DNA of 64,000 nucleotides from an uncultured Caulobacterales bacterium (GCA_903862425.1 CAIOYC010000002.1:124001-188000); one strand, 5' to 3'. Shown: positions 34,340-45,764, numbered from the stretch's first letter. Notes: generated by a model from the letters alone, not told the origin. Made by a program: numbers and translations.

Positions 34340-35374
34340 CTACTTCTTCCCCAGGAACTGCAGGGTGTAGGCGCCCTGCCAGGCCAGGTCCTTCGGGTAT
34401 ACACCGAGGCCCGAGGCCATGTCGCGGAATCCCTTCCAGCGATCCGCAGTCATCGTTCCGATGGGGGAGCCGTCGATGGGTTTGATAAGGCCGTAGGCTT
34501 TCATCTTCTCGCGGGCCTGGGCCAGGACCGCCGGCTTCATTTCCGGATTGTCCTTCAGTATGAGGGCGTCGCCGGGGGCCGGATCGCCGTCGAGATAGCT
34601 TTTCCACCCCGCCGCCGTGGCCTCGACGAAGGCCTGCACCGCCGCGGGCTTGGCGCCGATCAGCGTGTCGGGCGCCAGCACCATGGCCGCGTAGCCGGGA
34701 TAGCCGTTGTCGGCCAAAAGCATGACGACCGGCTTGATGTGGCCCTCCTGCTCGATGGTGTAGGGCTCGGAGGTGACATAGCCCTCCTGCACCGCCCGCG
34801 TGTCCGACAAGAAGGGGGCCGAGTTGAAGGTATAGGTGCGCACCTGATCGTCGGCGAGGCCGTACTTGGCCTTGAGCCAGAACCAGAAGGAGGTCTTGGC
34901 CGAGTCAGATATCAGGATCGGATGGCCCCTCAGGTCCGCCAAACCCGCAATCCCGGCATTCGGGTGCGCCATCAGCACCTGCGGATCCTTCTGCATCATG
35001 GCCATGACCGCCTTCACCGGCACGTGCTCGGCGGTGAGGTTCATCACCCCGAAACTGTTGGAGCCGATGCCCATGTCCGCCGCGCCGGCGGCGAGCAGCT
35101 GAGCCACGTTCACGCCGGGGCCGCCTGGAATGATGCGCACGTCCAGTCCGCGCTTCTGATACTCGCCGGTGGCCAGGGCCTGATAGACGCCGCCCTGCTC
35201 GGCCTCGGCCCGCCAGTCGGTGGCGAAGCGAATCGCCATTGCGCCGGCGGGCGCGGCGGGAACGCCTGACTCCGACGGCCCTGCCCCCGCCTTCTTCGGC
35301 GCGGGCGAACAAGCGGCGATGAGGGCGAGCGCGGCGAGAGTCCCGATCTGGACCAGGGTTCGGCGAAAGATCAT
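34340..35374 (-). CDS. ABC transporter substrate-binding lipoprotein (NMT1/THI5-like)
   Basis: 344-aa binding protein with a lipoprotein signal (LAALALIAACSP, lipobox LIAAC). The mature part has the NMT1/SsuA fold: IRFATDWRAEAEQGGVYQAL, GLDVRIIPGGPGVNVAQLLA, ADMGIGSNSFGVMNL, then GYVTSEPYTIEQEG. This combination is common in putative hydroxymethylpyrimidine/thiamine-precursor or sulfonate importers. No TPP riboswitch signature is seen upstream, so the ligand stays open. ATG 35374 was chosen for the lipoprotein signal. Confidence 0.87.
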   Translation of the reverse strand: MIFRRTLVQIGTLAALALIAACSPAPKKAGAGPSESGVPAAPAGAMAIRFATDWRAEAEQGGVYQALATGEYQKRGLDVRIIPGGPGVNVAQLLAAGAADMGIGSNSFGVMNLTAEHVPVKAVMAMMQKDPQVLMAHPNAGIAGLADLRGHPILISDSAKTSFWFWLKAKYGLADDQVRTYTFNSAPFLSDTRAVQEGYVTSEPYTIEQEGHIKPVVMLLADNGYPGYAAMVLAPDTLIGAKPAAVQAFVEATAAGWKSYLDGDPAPGDALILKDNPEMKPAVLAQAREKMKAYGLIKPIDGSPIGTMTADRWKGFRDMASGLGVYPKDLAWQGAYTLQFLGKK

Positions 35375-35493
35375 GAGGCGCTCCGAATAGGGGCACGACC
35401 GTAAGCGGAGCCGGTGCGGGCGCCAAGCGCTCACGCTTGCGTCCACGGCCAAGCTGGGAGCAAATGCGGGCCGGTTCAGCCGGGGAAAGACAA

Positions 35494-35901
35494 ATGGACA
35501 CGGTGGTGACGCCCGCCAGCCACGCGGCGGCGCTGTGGTCGGGGCTGCTGATCCTGTTGCTGCTGACCCTGTCGGTGCTGGTGACCCGCCAGCGCCAGCG
35601 GCACAAGGTGGTGATCGGGGACGGCGGCGTCGAGGAGGTGATCCGCGCCGGTCGCGCCTTCGGCAACGCCATCGAATACGTCCCCGCCGGGATAGCCGCC
35701 CTGGCGATCCTGGCCCTGGTGGGTGCGCGTCCCCTCGTGATCCATGGCGTCGGCGGCCTGCTCCTGCTCGGGCGACTGGCCCATGCCTGGGGCATTTCGA
35801 TCAGTTCCGGCCTCTCCATGGGCCGCACCGCGGGCATGGTTCTCACCTGGCTGGCCCTGCTGATCGCGGGGGCGCTCCTCCTGTTCTACGCGATACCCTA
35901 G
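35494..35901 (+). CDS. MAPEG-family membrane protein
   Basis: 135-aa four-helix membrane protein of the MAPEG family (eicosanoid/glutathione metabolism, in bacteria mostly uncharacterised). The family motif RAFGNAIEYVPAGIAAL (residues about 53-69) and the following LVGARPLVIHGVGGLLLLGRLAHAWGI are clear. ATG 35494 precedes the first membrane helix. Divergent from the ABC importer. Confidence 0.88.
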   Translation: MDTVVTPASHAAALWSGLLILLLLTLSVLVTRQRQRHKVVIGDGGVEEVIRAGRAFGNAIEYVPAGIAALAILALVGARPLVIHGVGGLLLLGRLAHAWGISISSGLSMGRTAGMVLTWLALLIAGALLLFYAIP

Positions 35902-35947
35902 CCCACGAGGTTGTCCGACGGGGCGGCGCAGGCCATATCCGCGCGCC

Positions 35948-37279
35948 ATGGACATCGATCTGTTGCATGACGTGGTGCGCGCCGCCCTTTCCGCCGGGGC
36001 CGACGCGGCCGAGGCGGTGAGCGCCGAGCGCAGCGCCCTTTCCGTCGGGGTGCGCCTTGGAGAGCTCGAGGAAGTGGAGCGCGAAGAGGCTCGCGACCTC
36101 GGCCTGCGCGTCTTCGTCGGCCAGCGCCAGGCGGTCGTCTCCGGCTCCGACATCTCCCCCGTGGCCCGCGCCAAGCTGGTGGAGCGCGCCGTGGCCATGG
36201 CCCGCCTCGCCCCCGAGGATTCCTATGCCGGCCTCGCCCCGCAGGACCGGCTGATGCAAGGCGCGCGGCCCGACTTCGACCTCTACGACTCTACGGAGCG
36301 ATCCCCCGAAGTGCTGGAGACCATGGCCCGCGAGGCCGAGGCCGCCGCCCGCGCGGTGCCGGGGGTGATGAACTCTGAAGGCGGATCGGCCACCTGGTCC
36401 AACAGCGCCTGGAGTTACGTCACCAGCCACGGCTTCGAGGGACGGCACCGGTCCTCGGCCTTCTCCCTGTCCGCCTCGGTGATCGCCGGCGAAGGTTCGG
36501 GGATGGAACGCGGCGGAGAGGGGCGCTCCACACGCCACGCGGAGGATTTGCCAAGCGCCGCGAGCATCGGCGCCGAAGCCGGCCGCCGCGCTGTGGCCAA
36601 GGTCGGTCCGCGCAAGCTCGACAGTCGCACCGCCCCGGTGATCTTCGAGAACCGGGTGGCGCTCTCGGTGCTCTCGCCCTTCATCGGCGCCATTTCCGGC
36701 CCGGCGATCGCACGCGGAACCTCTTTCCTGAAGGACAAGCTCGGCCAGGCGGTGTTCGCGCCGGGCATCGACATCACCGACAACCCGCACCGCCAACGCG
36801 GACTCGGCTCGGGCGCCTTCGACGACGAGGGCGTGGCGACACAGCCCATGTCGCTCATCGAGGACGGGCGGCTGACCACCTGGCTGCTGAACGCCTCTGC
36901 CGCGCGGCAGCTCGGCTTGAATTCCACCGGTCACGCCTCGCGCGGACTGGCCGGGCCGCCCGGCGTGGGCACGCACAACCTGACCCTGCAGCCAGGGACG
37001 CAGGACCGCGCGGCCCTGATAAAGTCAGCCGGATCGGGGCTCCTCGTCACGTCCATGTTCGGTCCGTCGCTGAACGCCAACAACGGCGACTGGTCCGCCG
37101 GCGTGGGCGGGTTCTGGTTCGAGGACGGCGAGATCGCCTATCCGGTCAACGAGATCACCGTGGCCGCCAACCTGATCGAGCTCTACGCTCGGCTGGTCCC
37201 GGGCGGAGATCTGGAAATCCGGGGGGCCGCCAATTCGCCGAGTATCCTGGTCGACGCCGTGGCCATCGCCGGGCGATGA
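35948..37279 (+). CDS. pmbA: TldE/PmbA metalloprotease subunit
   Basis: 443-aa PmbA (TldE), partner of TldD in the TldD/E peptidase that processes microcin- and toxin-type peptides in other bacteria. The N-terminal domain contains DAAEAVSAERSALSVGVRLG and LEEVEREEARDLGLRVFVGQ; the C-terminal domain has LAGPPGVGTHNLTLQPGTQD and NGDWSAGVGGFWFEDGEIAY. The HExxxH zinc motif belongs to TldD, not PmbA, and is absent here as expected. Overlaps the next gene by 4 bp. Confidence 0.92.
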   Translation: MDIDLLHDVVRAALSAGADAAEAVSAERSALSVGVRLGELEEVEREEARDLGLRVFVGQRQAVVSGSDISPVARAKLVERAVAMARLAPEDSYAGLAPQDRLMQGARPDFDLYDSTERSPEVLETMAREAEAAARAVPGVMNSEGGSATWSNSAWSYVTSHGFEGRHRSSAFSLSASVIAGEGSGMERGGEGRSTRHAEDLPSAASIGAEAGRRAVAKVGPRKLDSRTAPVIFENRVALSVLSPFIGAISGPAIARGTSFLKDKLGQAVFAPGIDITDNPHRQRGLGSGAFDDEGVATQPMSLIEDGRLTTWLLNASAARQLGLNSTGHASRGLAGPPGVGTHNLTLQPGTQDRAALIKSAGSGLLVTSMFGPSLNANNGDWSAGVGGFWFEDGEIAYPVNEITVAANLIELYARLVPGGDLEIRGAANSPSILVDAVAIAGR

Positions 37280-38055
37280 AGGCTGATCTCGATCTTCTGA
37301 TCGGCGCCGCCCGCGAAGCCGGCGCCCTGGCGCTGGAGCGGCGCACGCCTAACCTGGAGATCGAGCGCAAGGCCGATGGCAGCCCTGTGACCGCCGCCGA
37401 CCTGGCGGTGGACGCCTTCCTCACCGACGCCCTGCGCTCGGCCCGACCCGACTATGGCTGGCTGTCGGAGGAGACGGCGGACGATCCGGCGCGCCTGAAG
37501 GCCGAGCGCGTCTTCGTGGTCGATCCCATCGACGGCACCCGCGCCTATATCCGCGGCAAGCCCTGGTGGGTGGTGGCCCTCGCCGTGGTGGAGGCCGGAC
37601 GCGCCACCGCCGCCGCCATCTTCGCCCCCGAGCTGGATGAGCTTTACACCGCCACGGTGGGCGGCGGCGCGACCCTGAACGGGGCGCCGATCAAGGCCAG
37701 CACGACGAGCCGCCTCGAAGGTTCGGCCATGCTCGCCGATCCGCGCCTGTTCACCCTGCCCGCCTGGCCCGAGCCCTGGCCCGCCATGCGGGTCGACCAG
37801 CGCAACGCCCTCGCCTACCGCATGGCCCTCGTAGCGGCGGGGACCTTCGACGCAGCCCTGTCCCTGTCCACCAAGCACGAGTGGGACATAGCCGCCGGCG
37901 CCCTGATCTGCGCCGAGGCCGGCGCTGTAGCGGTGGACCATCGGGGGGCGGAACTGCGCTTCAATTCGCCAGCCGCCAACTGTCCGAGCCTCGTCTGCGC
38001 CGCACCGGCCCTCGCGCCGTTGATCCTCGAGCGCACCCGGCCTATCGAAATATAA
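37276..38055 (+). CDS. CysQ-like/inositol monophosphatase family phosphatase
   Basis: 259-aa lithium-sensitive phosphatase-fold protein, probably 3'(2'),5'-bisphosphate nucleotidase (PAP recycling). Metal-binding residues are in WLSEET (Glu65/Glu66), VDPIDGTRA (Asp83, Asp86) and KHEWDIAAGALI. The ATGA overlap with pmbA and the following DUF4170 gene are a common alphaproteobacterial arrangement. Inositol monophosphatase is the alternative activity. Confidence 0.85.
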   Translation: MKADLDLLIGAAREAGALALERRTPNLEIERKADGSPVTAADLAVDAFLTDALRSARPDYGWLSEETADDPARLKAERVFVVDPIDGTRAYIRGKPWWVVALAVVEAGRATAAAIFAPELDELYTATVGGGATLNGAPIKASTTSRLEGSAMLADPRLFTLPAWPEPWPAMRVDQRNALAYRMALVAAGTFDAALSLSTKHEWDIAAGALICAEAGAVAVDHRGAELRFNSPAANCPSLVCAAPALAPLILERTRPIEI

Positions 38056-38131
38056 GCCTTAATCTACCAACCAGGGCGCGACGGGCGGCAAAAGGCCTAG
38101 ACTTCCGCCCGACTCGCCCAAGGAGACCCCC

Positions 38132-38371
38132 ATGGCTGACAAGCAACTCCTCCACCTCGTCTTCGGCGGCGAATTGAAGACCCTTGGCGCCATGGAGTTT
38201 CGCGATCTGTCGAAGCTCGACTTCGTCGGCGCCTTCCCGAGCTATAACGAGGCGCATACGGCCTGGAAGGCCAAGGCCCAGCAGACCGTGGACAACGCCC
38301 TGATGCGCTACGTCATCGTCCACGCCCACCGCCTGCTCGACCCGGAGACCGGCGAGACGCACGAGCACTGA
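38132..38371 (+). CDS. DUF4170 protein, 79 aa
   Basis: Small conserved alphaproteobacterial protein of unknown function. The sequence KQLLHLVFGGELKTLGAMEF and VDNALMRYVIVHAHRLLDPE are the family landmarks. A strong ribosome-binding site (AAGGAGA) lies 8 bases upstream of ATG 38132. It follows the CysQ-like gene by 76 bp. Confidence 0.85.
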   Translation: MADKQLLHLVFGGELKTLGAMEFRDLSKLDFVGAFPSYNEAHTAWKAKAQQTVDNALMRYVIVHAHRLLDPETGETHEH

Positions 38372-38404
38372 GAGCCGCACGCCACCCGGTTTGGCCGCTT
38401 AGGC

Positions 38405-38911
38405 CTACGGTGCTTCGGCCGCCGCCTTCATGGTCTTGAGCACGTTGCCGAACATGGTTTTGCGGCCCGCCTCATCCTTATCCTTGGCCGCCTGGTCTGG
38501 CAGCATGGAGACGTCGTAGAACAGGCTGTAGATGATCTTCGTGCCCTTGCCGTCGGGCTGGAACTCCACCGTGCCGTGGTAGGAATTGGGGGCCAGGGGT
38601 TGGGCGTAGGTGTAGGAGGTGGCGGTCTTGGCCACCATGACCTCATTGATCCGCCCGCCGATCAGACGGTTCGTTCCGACCTCGCCCTTGCCCATGGTGT
38701 AGACGCAGGTGGTCTTGAACCAGCCGGCGATGTCGCAATAGCCGCCGACCTTCTTCATCACCGCGTCGATGGGTTTGGCCACGGTGATATCCTGCACGAT
38801 GGAGACGTATTCCGCCGGCTTCTTTTCAGGCGATGCGGGCTGGGCGAAAGCCGAGCCCGCCATGGCCAAGGTCGCCGCGGCGCCCATGATGCTGGTGATC
38901 CTGTAGTTCAT
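38405..38911 (-). CDS. exported SRPBCC-like protein
   Basis: 168-aa protein with a signal peptide (MNYRITSIMGAAATLAMAGS, cleavage after AFA) and a START/SRPBCC-like body (DITVAKPIDAVMKKVGGYCD, IAGWFKTTCVYTMGKGEVGT, then NSYHGTVEFQPDGKGTKIIY). This fold binds hydrophobic ligands. ATG 38911 has a GGGAGG-like ribosome-binding site. Lies convergent to the DUF4170 gene. Function unknown. Confidence 0.78.
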   Translation of the reverse strand: MNYRITSIMGAAATLAMAGSAFAQPASPEKKPAEYVSIVQDITVAKPIDAVMKKVGGYCDIAGWFKTTCVYTMGKGEVGTNRLIGGRINEVMVAKTATSYTYAQPLAPNSYHGTVEFQPDGKGTKIIYSLFYDVSMLPDQAAKDKDEAGRKTMFGNVLKTMKAAAEAP

Positions 38912-38987
38912 GATCGTTTCCCTCCCGGTCCGTTTTTCTTTGAACCGGTATGGTGGCACGCCCACGCGATCGCGCAAACCTTTTCGC

Positions 38988-39668
38988 TTATTCGCGCCGG
39001 AGCAACCGCTCGGTGACCAGCGAGCCCAGTCCTGACGCCTTGAAGTCGGCGCGGATTTGCTTGGGATCGTATTCGGGCTGCTGCACCCAGTCGAAGAAGC
39101 TGAAGCCTTTCGGCTCGCCCTCGGCGAAATACCGCTCGAAGGTGTAGCCCAGCACCCCCACCTGCCCGTGCTTCACGTGCAGGGTGCGGAAACCGAGCTC
39201 CTTCAGGGCCTCACGGAGCGGCAGGCCGAGTTTGTAGTGGGCATAGAGCACGCTCATGATCCCCGCCCGGTCCGCCCCGGACTTGCAGTGCATGATGGCT
39301 GGGTACTGCACCGTGTCGAACAGGGTGCGGGCGCCCAGAACCTGTTCCTTGGTCGGGGCCTCGCGCGAGGCGACGGCGAAGTTGACCAGGTCCAGGTCCA
39401 GCCGCTCGCACGCGTCCTTTTCCAGCAGGTAGAAGCTGGTGGGATAGCCGCCGCCGCGCAGGTTGATGACCGACTTCACCCCCCGCCGCTTCCACCAGGC
39501 GATCTGGAAAGGCCAGGGCTGGTTGGTGCGGATCAGGTCGGGAGAGACCCAGTGGGCGTTCTGGAACCCCAGCCGCAGCCAGGCATGATCCTTCCAGATC
39601 AGGTCCAGATAAGCCTTGAACCGCCCCAGCGGCGTGGAAAGATCAATGGCGGCCAAGGACATCCTCAA
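38988..39668 (-). CDS. Cys-based (dual-specificity-like) phosphatase beside the lipid A genes, possible CtpA homologue
   Basis: 226-aa phosphatase with the P-loop HCKSGADRAG (Cys128, Arg134) and a general-acid region near FAVASREAPT. The WKDHAWLRLGFQNAHWVSPD N-terminus is typical of a proteobacterial family of membrane-near tyrosine/dual-specificity phosphatases. It is divergently placed next to msbA-DUF374-waaA-lpxK. In Caulobacter crescentus an essential phosphatase of this type, CtpA, affects lipid A phosphates and envelope integrity (recalled). Homology to CtpA is inferred from motif and context, not aligned. Confidence 0.82.
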   Translation of the reverse strand: MRMSLAAIDLSTPLGRFKAYLDLIWKDHAWLRLGFQNAHWVSPDLIRTNQPWPFQIAWWKRRGVKSVINLRGGGYPTSFYLLEKDACERLDLDLVNFAVASREAPTKEQVLGARTLFDTVQYPAIMHCKSGADRAGIMSVLYAHYKLGLPLREALKELGFRTLHVKHGQVGVLGYTFERYFAEGEPKGFSFFDWVQQPEYDPKQIRADFKASGLGSLVTERLLRRE

Positions 39669-39797
39669 GCGGGCCCATGAAATCGCCCGGCGCTGCGCTT
39701 AACTAAGGGCTCACTCACCCGAAAGGAAGCCAGCATCCCCGCGGGCGTGAAGGCGTTCGCCTTGACACTCAGGGCCAATCGTCGGAACCCACCCACC

Positions 39798-41596
<1,799 letters not shown>

Positions 41597-41600
<4 letters not shown>

Positions 41601-42292
41601 AGCACTGGTTTCGCCGGCCGGGAGTGCAAGCGGCGCTCGCCTGGCTGATGGCAGCTTATCTGCGCTTCGCCCTCGCCACCATCCGCTGGCGACAGGTGGA
41701 TCGCGCCGTGGCGGAGGCGGTCTGGGACCAGCCCGCCGGAAGGCGTGGAGGCGTGATCGTCTGTTTCTGGCACTCGCGCATCACCCTGTCCCCCGCCTGC
41801 TGGCCGCTCGACCGGGCACAGGAGCCCCGGGCGCTGATCTCTCTTTCCCCGGACGGCCAGTTTATAGCCGGGGCGGTGCAGCGGCTGGGTTTTCCCGCCA
41901 TCCGCGGCTCCTCGCGCAAGGACACCGACCCCACCAACGACAAGGGCGGCCTTTCCGCCTTCCGCGACGTGCTGAAGTGGATCAAGGCCGGCGGCGGCGT
42001 GGCCATCACCCCCGACGGCCCGCGCGGCCCGGTGGAGGCGATGAAGGAAGGCGCACCCATGCTGGCCAGAATTTCCGGCGCCCCGGTGCTGTTCGTGGGT
42101 TTGGCCGCCGAGCCCTGCATCCGGTTGAAAAGCTGGGACCGGGCCATGATCCCCCTGCCCTTCACCCGCGGCGCCATCGTCTGGGGCGGCGGCGTGTCCA
42201 TGGAGCGCGAGGCCGACGCCGAGGCGCTGGCGCTCCAGTGGTCCGCCACCCTGTCAGACCTCACCCGCCGGGCCGAGGCCCTGCTCGCGTGA
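41597..42292 (+). CDS. DUF374 lysophospholipid acyltransferase-family protein
   Basis: 231-aa inner-membrane protein of DUF374, related to PlsC/LPLAT enzymes. Family blocks: VIVCFWHSRITLSPACW (HxxxT in place of HX4D), ISLSPDGQFIAGAVQRLGF, GSSRKD and GGGVAITPDGPRGPVEAMKEG. GTG start at 41597 overlaps the msbA stop; its own stop overlaps the waaA GTG. The placement between msbA and waaA suggests a lipid A or envelope-lipid acylation role; the exact reaction is not established. Confidence 0.87.
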
Positions 42293-43575
42293 GCCTGCCG
42301 CTCCACCTGCGCCTCTATCGGCTGGTCACGGGCCTGGCCGAGCCGCTCGCGCGCCTACTGCTCGACCGGCGCGCCCGGCGCGGCAAGGAGGACCCGGCGC
42401 GCATCGGCGAGCGGCTGGGCCATGCCTCTGTCGCGCGCCCACCCGGACCGCTGGTCTGGATGCATGGAGCCAGCGTGGGCGAGAGCCTGTCACTCCTGCC
42501 CCTGATCGACCGCCTGCGCGCCGCCCGGCCAGACCTCGGTGTGCTGGTCACGTCCGGCACGGTGGCGTCCGCCGCGCTCATCGCCCGCCGCGCACCGGAC
42601 GGGGTGATACACCAGTACGCCCCAGTGGATGCGCCCAAGGCCGTGGACCGCTTCCTCGATCACTGGCGCCCCGATCTGGCGGTGTTCGTGGAGAGCGAGA
42701 TCTGGCCCAACCTGCTCCTGACCGCCAAGGCGCGGGGAACGAAGCTGGCCCTGCTCTCCGCCCGGCTGTCCGAGCGCAGCCTGGCGGGATGGGCCAGGCG
42801 GCCGGAGGCGGCGCGGGTGCTATTCCGCGGTTTCGACCTCGTCATGGCCCAGACCGATACGGTGGCCGCGGGCCTGCGCCATCTCGGCGCCCGCGACCAG
42901 GGCCGGCTGAACCTGAAGTTGGCCGGCATCCCGCTGGTGGTGGACCAGGTCGAACTCGCAAGCCTGCGCGCGGCGGCAGGAGATCGACCGGTGTTGCTCG
43001 CCGCCTCGACCCATCCCGGCGAAGACGAGATCGTGCTCGACGCCTTCGAGAAGATCGCCAGCTACGCCCTGTTGGTCATCGTTCCGCGCCATATCCAGCG
43101 GGCGGACGAGATCGTTGCGGCGGCCCGCGCGCGGAGTTTCGATGCTGCCAAGAGAACCGAAGAGGCGTTCGGAGAGGCTCATGTCTATGTGGCCGACACC
43201 CTGGGCGAGATGGGCCTGTGGTTCAGCCTCGCCAAGGCGGCGCTGATCGGCGGCAGCCTGCTGCCCGGTCCGGGCGGCCACAACCCGGTGGAGCCTGCCC
43301 AGCTCGGCTGCCCCGTCATCACCGGCCGCCATGTGGACAACTGGCAGGGCCTGTATGCCGAACTGATCGGCGCCGGCGCGGTGGTTGTCGCCACCGACGC
43401 GCTGGAGCTCACGGCCGCCTTCTCCGAGGTGCTGCTGCAACCCGCCGCCGCCAGAGCGCGCGCCGACCTCGCCCGCCAGGCGGTGGCCGGTGGGGAGACA
43501 GGGCTGGACGCCGCGACCCAGGCCCTGCTGAAGCTCCTGCCCACCGAAACCGCCGTCATGAGCCCCGCGCCATGA
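42289..43575 (+). CDS. waaA: Kdo transferase WaaA (KdtA)
   Basis: 428-aa glycosyltransferase that adds 3-deoxy-D-manno-octulosonate to the lipid A precursor. The membrane-anchored N-terminus is followed by the GASVGES motif containing the catalytic Glu65, FVESEIWPNLL, and in the C-terminal Rossmann domain GGHNPVEPAQLG with nucleotide-binding residues. GTG start at 42289 from the GTGA overlap. Longer in-frame extension upstream is out-of-frame DUF374 and was rejected. Mono- or bifunctionality cannot be told from sequence. Confidence 0.94.
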   Translation: MSLPLHLRLYRLVTGLAEPLARLLLDRRARRGKEDPARIGERLGHASVARPPGPLVWMHGASVGESLSLLPLIDRLRAARPDLGVLVTSGTVASAALIARRAPDGVIHQYAPVDAPKAVDRFLDHWRPDLAVFVESEIWPNLLLTAKARGTKLALLSARLSERSLAGWARRPEAARVLFRGFDLVMAQTDTVAAGLRHLGARDQGRLNLKLAGIPLVVDQVELASLRAAAGDRPVLLAASTHPGEDEIVLDAFEKIASYALLVIVPRHIQRADEIVAAARARSFDAAKRTEEAFGEAHVYVADTLGEMGLWFSLAKAALIGGSLLPGPGGHNPVEPAQLGCPVITGRHVDNWQGLYAELIGAGAVVVATDALELTAAFSEVLLQPAAARARADLARQAVAGGETGLDAATQALLKLLPTETAVMSPAP

Positions 43576-44585
43576 AGCTCGGCACCCCCCGCTGGTGGTA
43601 TTCCGAGCGCGGCGGCAGCCGTGTGTGGCACCTCGCCCTGACCCCTGTCTCGTGGATCTGGACCTGGGCCACGGCCCGTCGGATGCGCACCGCCGTACCG
43701 GCCAGCGTCGGCGCGCCCGTGGTGTGCATCGGCAATCTGACCGTCGGCGGCGCCGGCAAGACCCCCATCGCTCGGGAGGTGCTGCGCCGCCTGCGCGAAG
43801 CCGGCATCGACGCCCACGGCCTATCGCGCGGCTATGGCGGCAGGCTGAAGGGCCCGACCAGGGTCGATCCGCTGGTGCATGACGCCGCCGATGTGGGCGA
43901 CGAGCCGCTGATGCTGTCGCGCGACGCGCCCATGTGGGTGGCTCTCGACCGGGTGGCGGGAGCCGAAGCGGCGCGGGCGGCGGGCGCGGAGGTGATCGTG
44001 CTCGACGACGGCCATCAGAACCCCCGCCTGACCAAGGCCCTGTCCCTGGTGGTGGTGGACGGCGAAACCCGCGGCGGCGAATGGCCTTTCGGCGACGGCG
44101 CCGTCTTTCCCGCCGGGCCCATGCGCGAGCCGTTCGAGGCGGGGCTGGGCCGCGCCGATGCTGTGGTGATCCTGCTGCCCGCCGACCTGGAAGAGCCCGA
44201 TCCGCGCCTGCTCGGCCTGTTAGGGGCGCGCCGCGTACTGGTGGCCCGACTGCACCCCGACGGCGCTCCGCCGCCAGGACCGCAGTTGGGCTTCGCCGGA
44301 GTGGCCAAGCCTTGGAAGGTGGAGCGTTCGCTGAAGGCCGCCGGCTGCGACCTGGTGGATTTCGCCCCCTATCCCGACCACGCGCCCTATTCGGAGGCCG
44401 ATCTCGCTTTCCTCGCCACCCGCGCCAAGACCCTCGGCGCGGGACTGGTGACGACGGAAAAGGACTGGGTGCGCCTCAGCCCCGCCTGGCGCGCGAAAGT
44501 AACACCCTGGCCCGTCCGCGCCCGCTTCGACGACGAGGACGCCCTGGACGCCCTGCTGGAGCGGGTGATCCGCGAAGCGCGGTAG
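43572..44585 (+). CDS. lpxK: tetraacyldisaccharide 4'-kinase LpxK
   Basis: 337-aa kinase that phosphorylates the 4' position of the lipid A disaccharide. The P-loop GNLTVGGAGKTPIAREVL (about residues 54-71), LSRGYGG, DVGDEPLML, EVIVLDDGHQNPRL and TTEKDWVRL are the LpxK signature set. An N-terminal hydrophobic helix (VWHLALTPVSWIWTW) attaches it to the inner membrane. ATGA overlap with waaA. Last gene of the four-gene overlapping operon. Confidence 0.95.
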   Translation: MKLGTPRWWYSERGGSRVWHLALTPVSWIWTWATARRMRTAVPASVGAPVVCIGNLTVGGAGKTPIAREVLRRLREAGIDAHGLSRGYGGRLKGPTRVDPLVHDAADVGDEPLMLSRDAPMWVALDRVAGAEAARAAGAEVIVLDDGHQNPRLTKALSLVVVDGETRGGEWPFGDGAVFPAGPMREPFEAGLGRADAVVILLPADLEEPDPRLLGLLGARRVLVARLHPDGAPPPGPQLGFAGVAKPWKVERSLKAAGCDLVDFAPYPDHAPYSEADLAFLATRAKTLGAGLVTTEKDWVRLSPAWRAKVTPWPVRARFDDEDALDALLERVIREAR

Positions 44586-44607
44586 GACCGGCCTCCCTTT
44601 TGGCTCG

Positions 44608-45684
44608 CTAAGCCCCTGCCCTCTTGGCGAACTCCAGGGCCGAATTCGCCAGGGGCACCACGCGGTCGGCGTTGGACACCGCCTGAGCGCTCGCCGCCGT
44701 ACCGTCGCGCACCCGGCCGACGATTCCCTGCAGGATGCCCGCCAGGCGGAACTGGTTGTAGGCGAAATACCAATCCAGGGCGGGCAGGCTGGTGCGTCCG
44801 GTGAGGCGGCAATAGTCCTCCACGGTCTGCTCGATCGATGGGATGCCGAGCGCCTTCAGGTCCAGACCCTGAAGTCCGCTGCGGCCCTCGGCCGGCGCGT
44901 GCCAGTTCATCAGGTAGTAGGTGAAGTCGGCCAGAGGGTTGCCGAGGGTCGACAGCTCCCAGTCCAGCACCGCCACCACCTTGGGCTCGGTGGGATGCAG
45001 GGCCATGTTGTCGAGCCGGTAGTCGCCATGGACGATGGAGGTGGTGTCGTCGTCCGGCACGGTGGCGGCCAGGAACTCGATCAGCCGGTCCATGGCCGGG
45101 ATCGGCTGGGTCTCCGACATCTTGTATTGCTTGGTCCACCGGTCGATCTGGCGGGCGAAGTAGTTGCCGGGCCTGCCGAAGTCGGCGAGACCGATGGCGG
45201 CGTAGTCGGTATTGTGCAGGTCGGCCAGGGTCTTGAGCTCGGCCTCATAGGTCGCCTTGCGTTCGGCCGGGCTCATACCGGGCAGCGAGCCGTCCCACAG
45301 GATTCGGCCCTCCACCATGCTCATGACGTAGAACATGGTGCCGATCACCTCGTCGTCGGTGCACAGGGCATAGGCGCGGGCGACAGGGAATCCCGTCGTG
45401 CCGAGGGCCGAGATCACCTTGAACTCGCGGTCCACCGCGTGGGCGCTGGGCAAAAGCTTGCCCGGCGGTTTGCGGCGCAGAACGTAGCGGCGCGATGGCG
45501 TCACAAGCTGATAGGTCGGGTTGGACTGGCCGCCCTTGAACTGGCGCACCTCCAGCGGCCCCTGATAGTCGGAGACGTTGGCCTTCATCCAGGCGTCGAG
45601 CTTGCCCTCGTCGAGCTTGTAGCGCTCGTCCACCGGCTTGGTGCCCGAAAAGGTGTCCTGAGCGGTGGGCGCATCGTCAGCCAT
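44608..45684 (-). CDS. phosphotransferase-family protein (APH/ACAD10-like)
   Basis: 358-aa aminoglycoside-phosphotransferase-fold kinase, of the group often near acyl-CoA dehydrogenases. Motifs: nucleotide-binding VLRRKPPGKLLPSAHAVDRE, catalytic IVHGDYRLDNM, and metal-binding VAVLDWELSTLGNPLADF. It would phosphorylate a small hydroxylated molecule (4-hydroxyacyl-CoA type has been shown for some relatives); substrate here unknown. ATG 45684 starts at the typical ADDAPTAQD region; the upstream extension is unlikely. Confidence 0.88.
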   Translation of the reverse strand: MADDAPTAQDTFSGTKPVDERYKLDEGKLDAWMKANVSDYQGPLEVRQFKGGQSNPTYQLVTPSRRYVLRRKPPGKLLPSAHAVDREFKVISALGTTGFPVARAYALCTDDEVIGTMFYVMSMVEGRILWDGSLPGMSPAERKATYEAELKTLADLHNTDYAAIGLADFGRPGNYFARQIDRWTKQYKMSETQPIPAMDRLIEFLAATVPDDDTTSIVHGDYRLDNMALHPTEPKVVAVLDWELSTLGNPLADFTYYLMNWHAPAEGRSGLQGLDLKALGIPSIEQTVEDYCRLTGRTSLPALDWYFAYNQFRLAGILQGIVGRVRDGTAASAQAVSNADRVVPLANSALEFAKRAGA

Positions 45685-45764
45685 GGCGTTTCCCTGAACC
45701 GTACCGTTTCTTCTGGACGCGCTTTGTGGCCCAGCCTTGCGCCGGACGCAACGCCATCCAGCCG

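Noticed and set aside
34340-35493. Possible TPP riboswitch upstream of the NMT1/THI5-like binding protein
   Set aside because: The leader has none of the conserved TPP-box segments (such as CTGAGA and ACCTGA).
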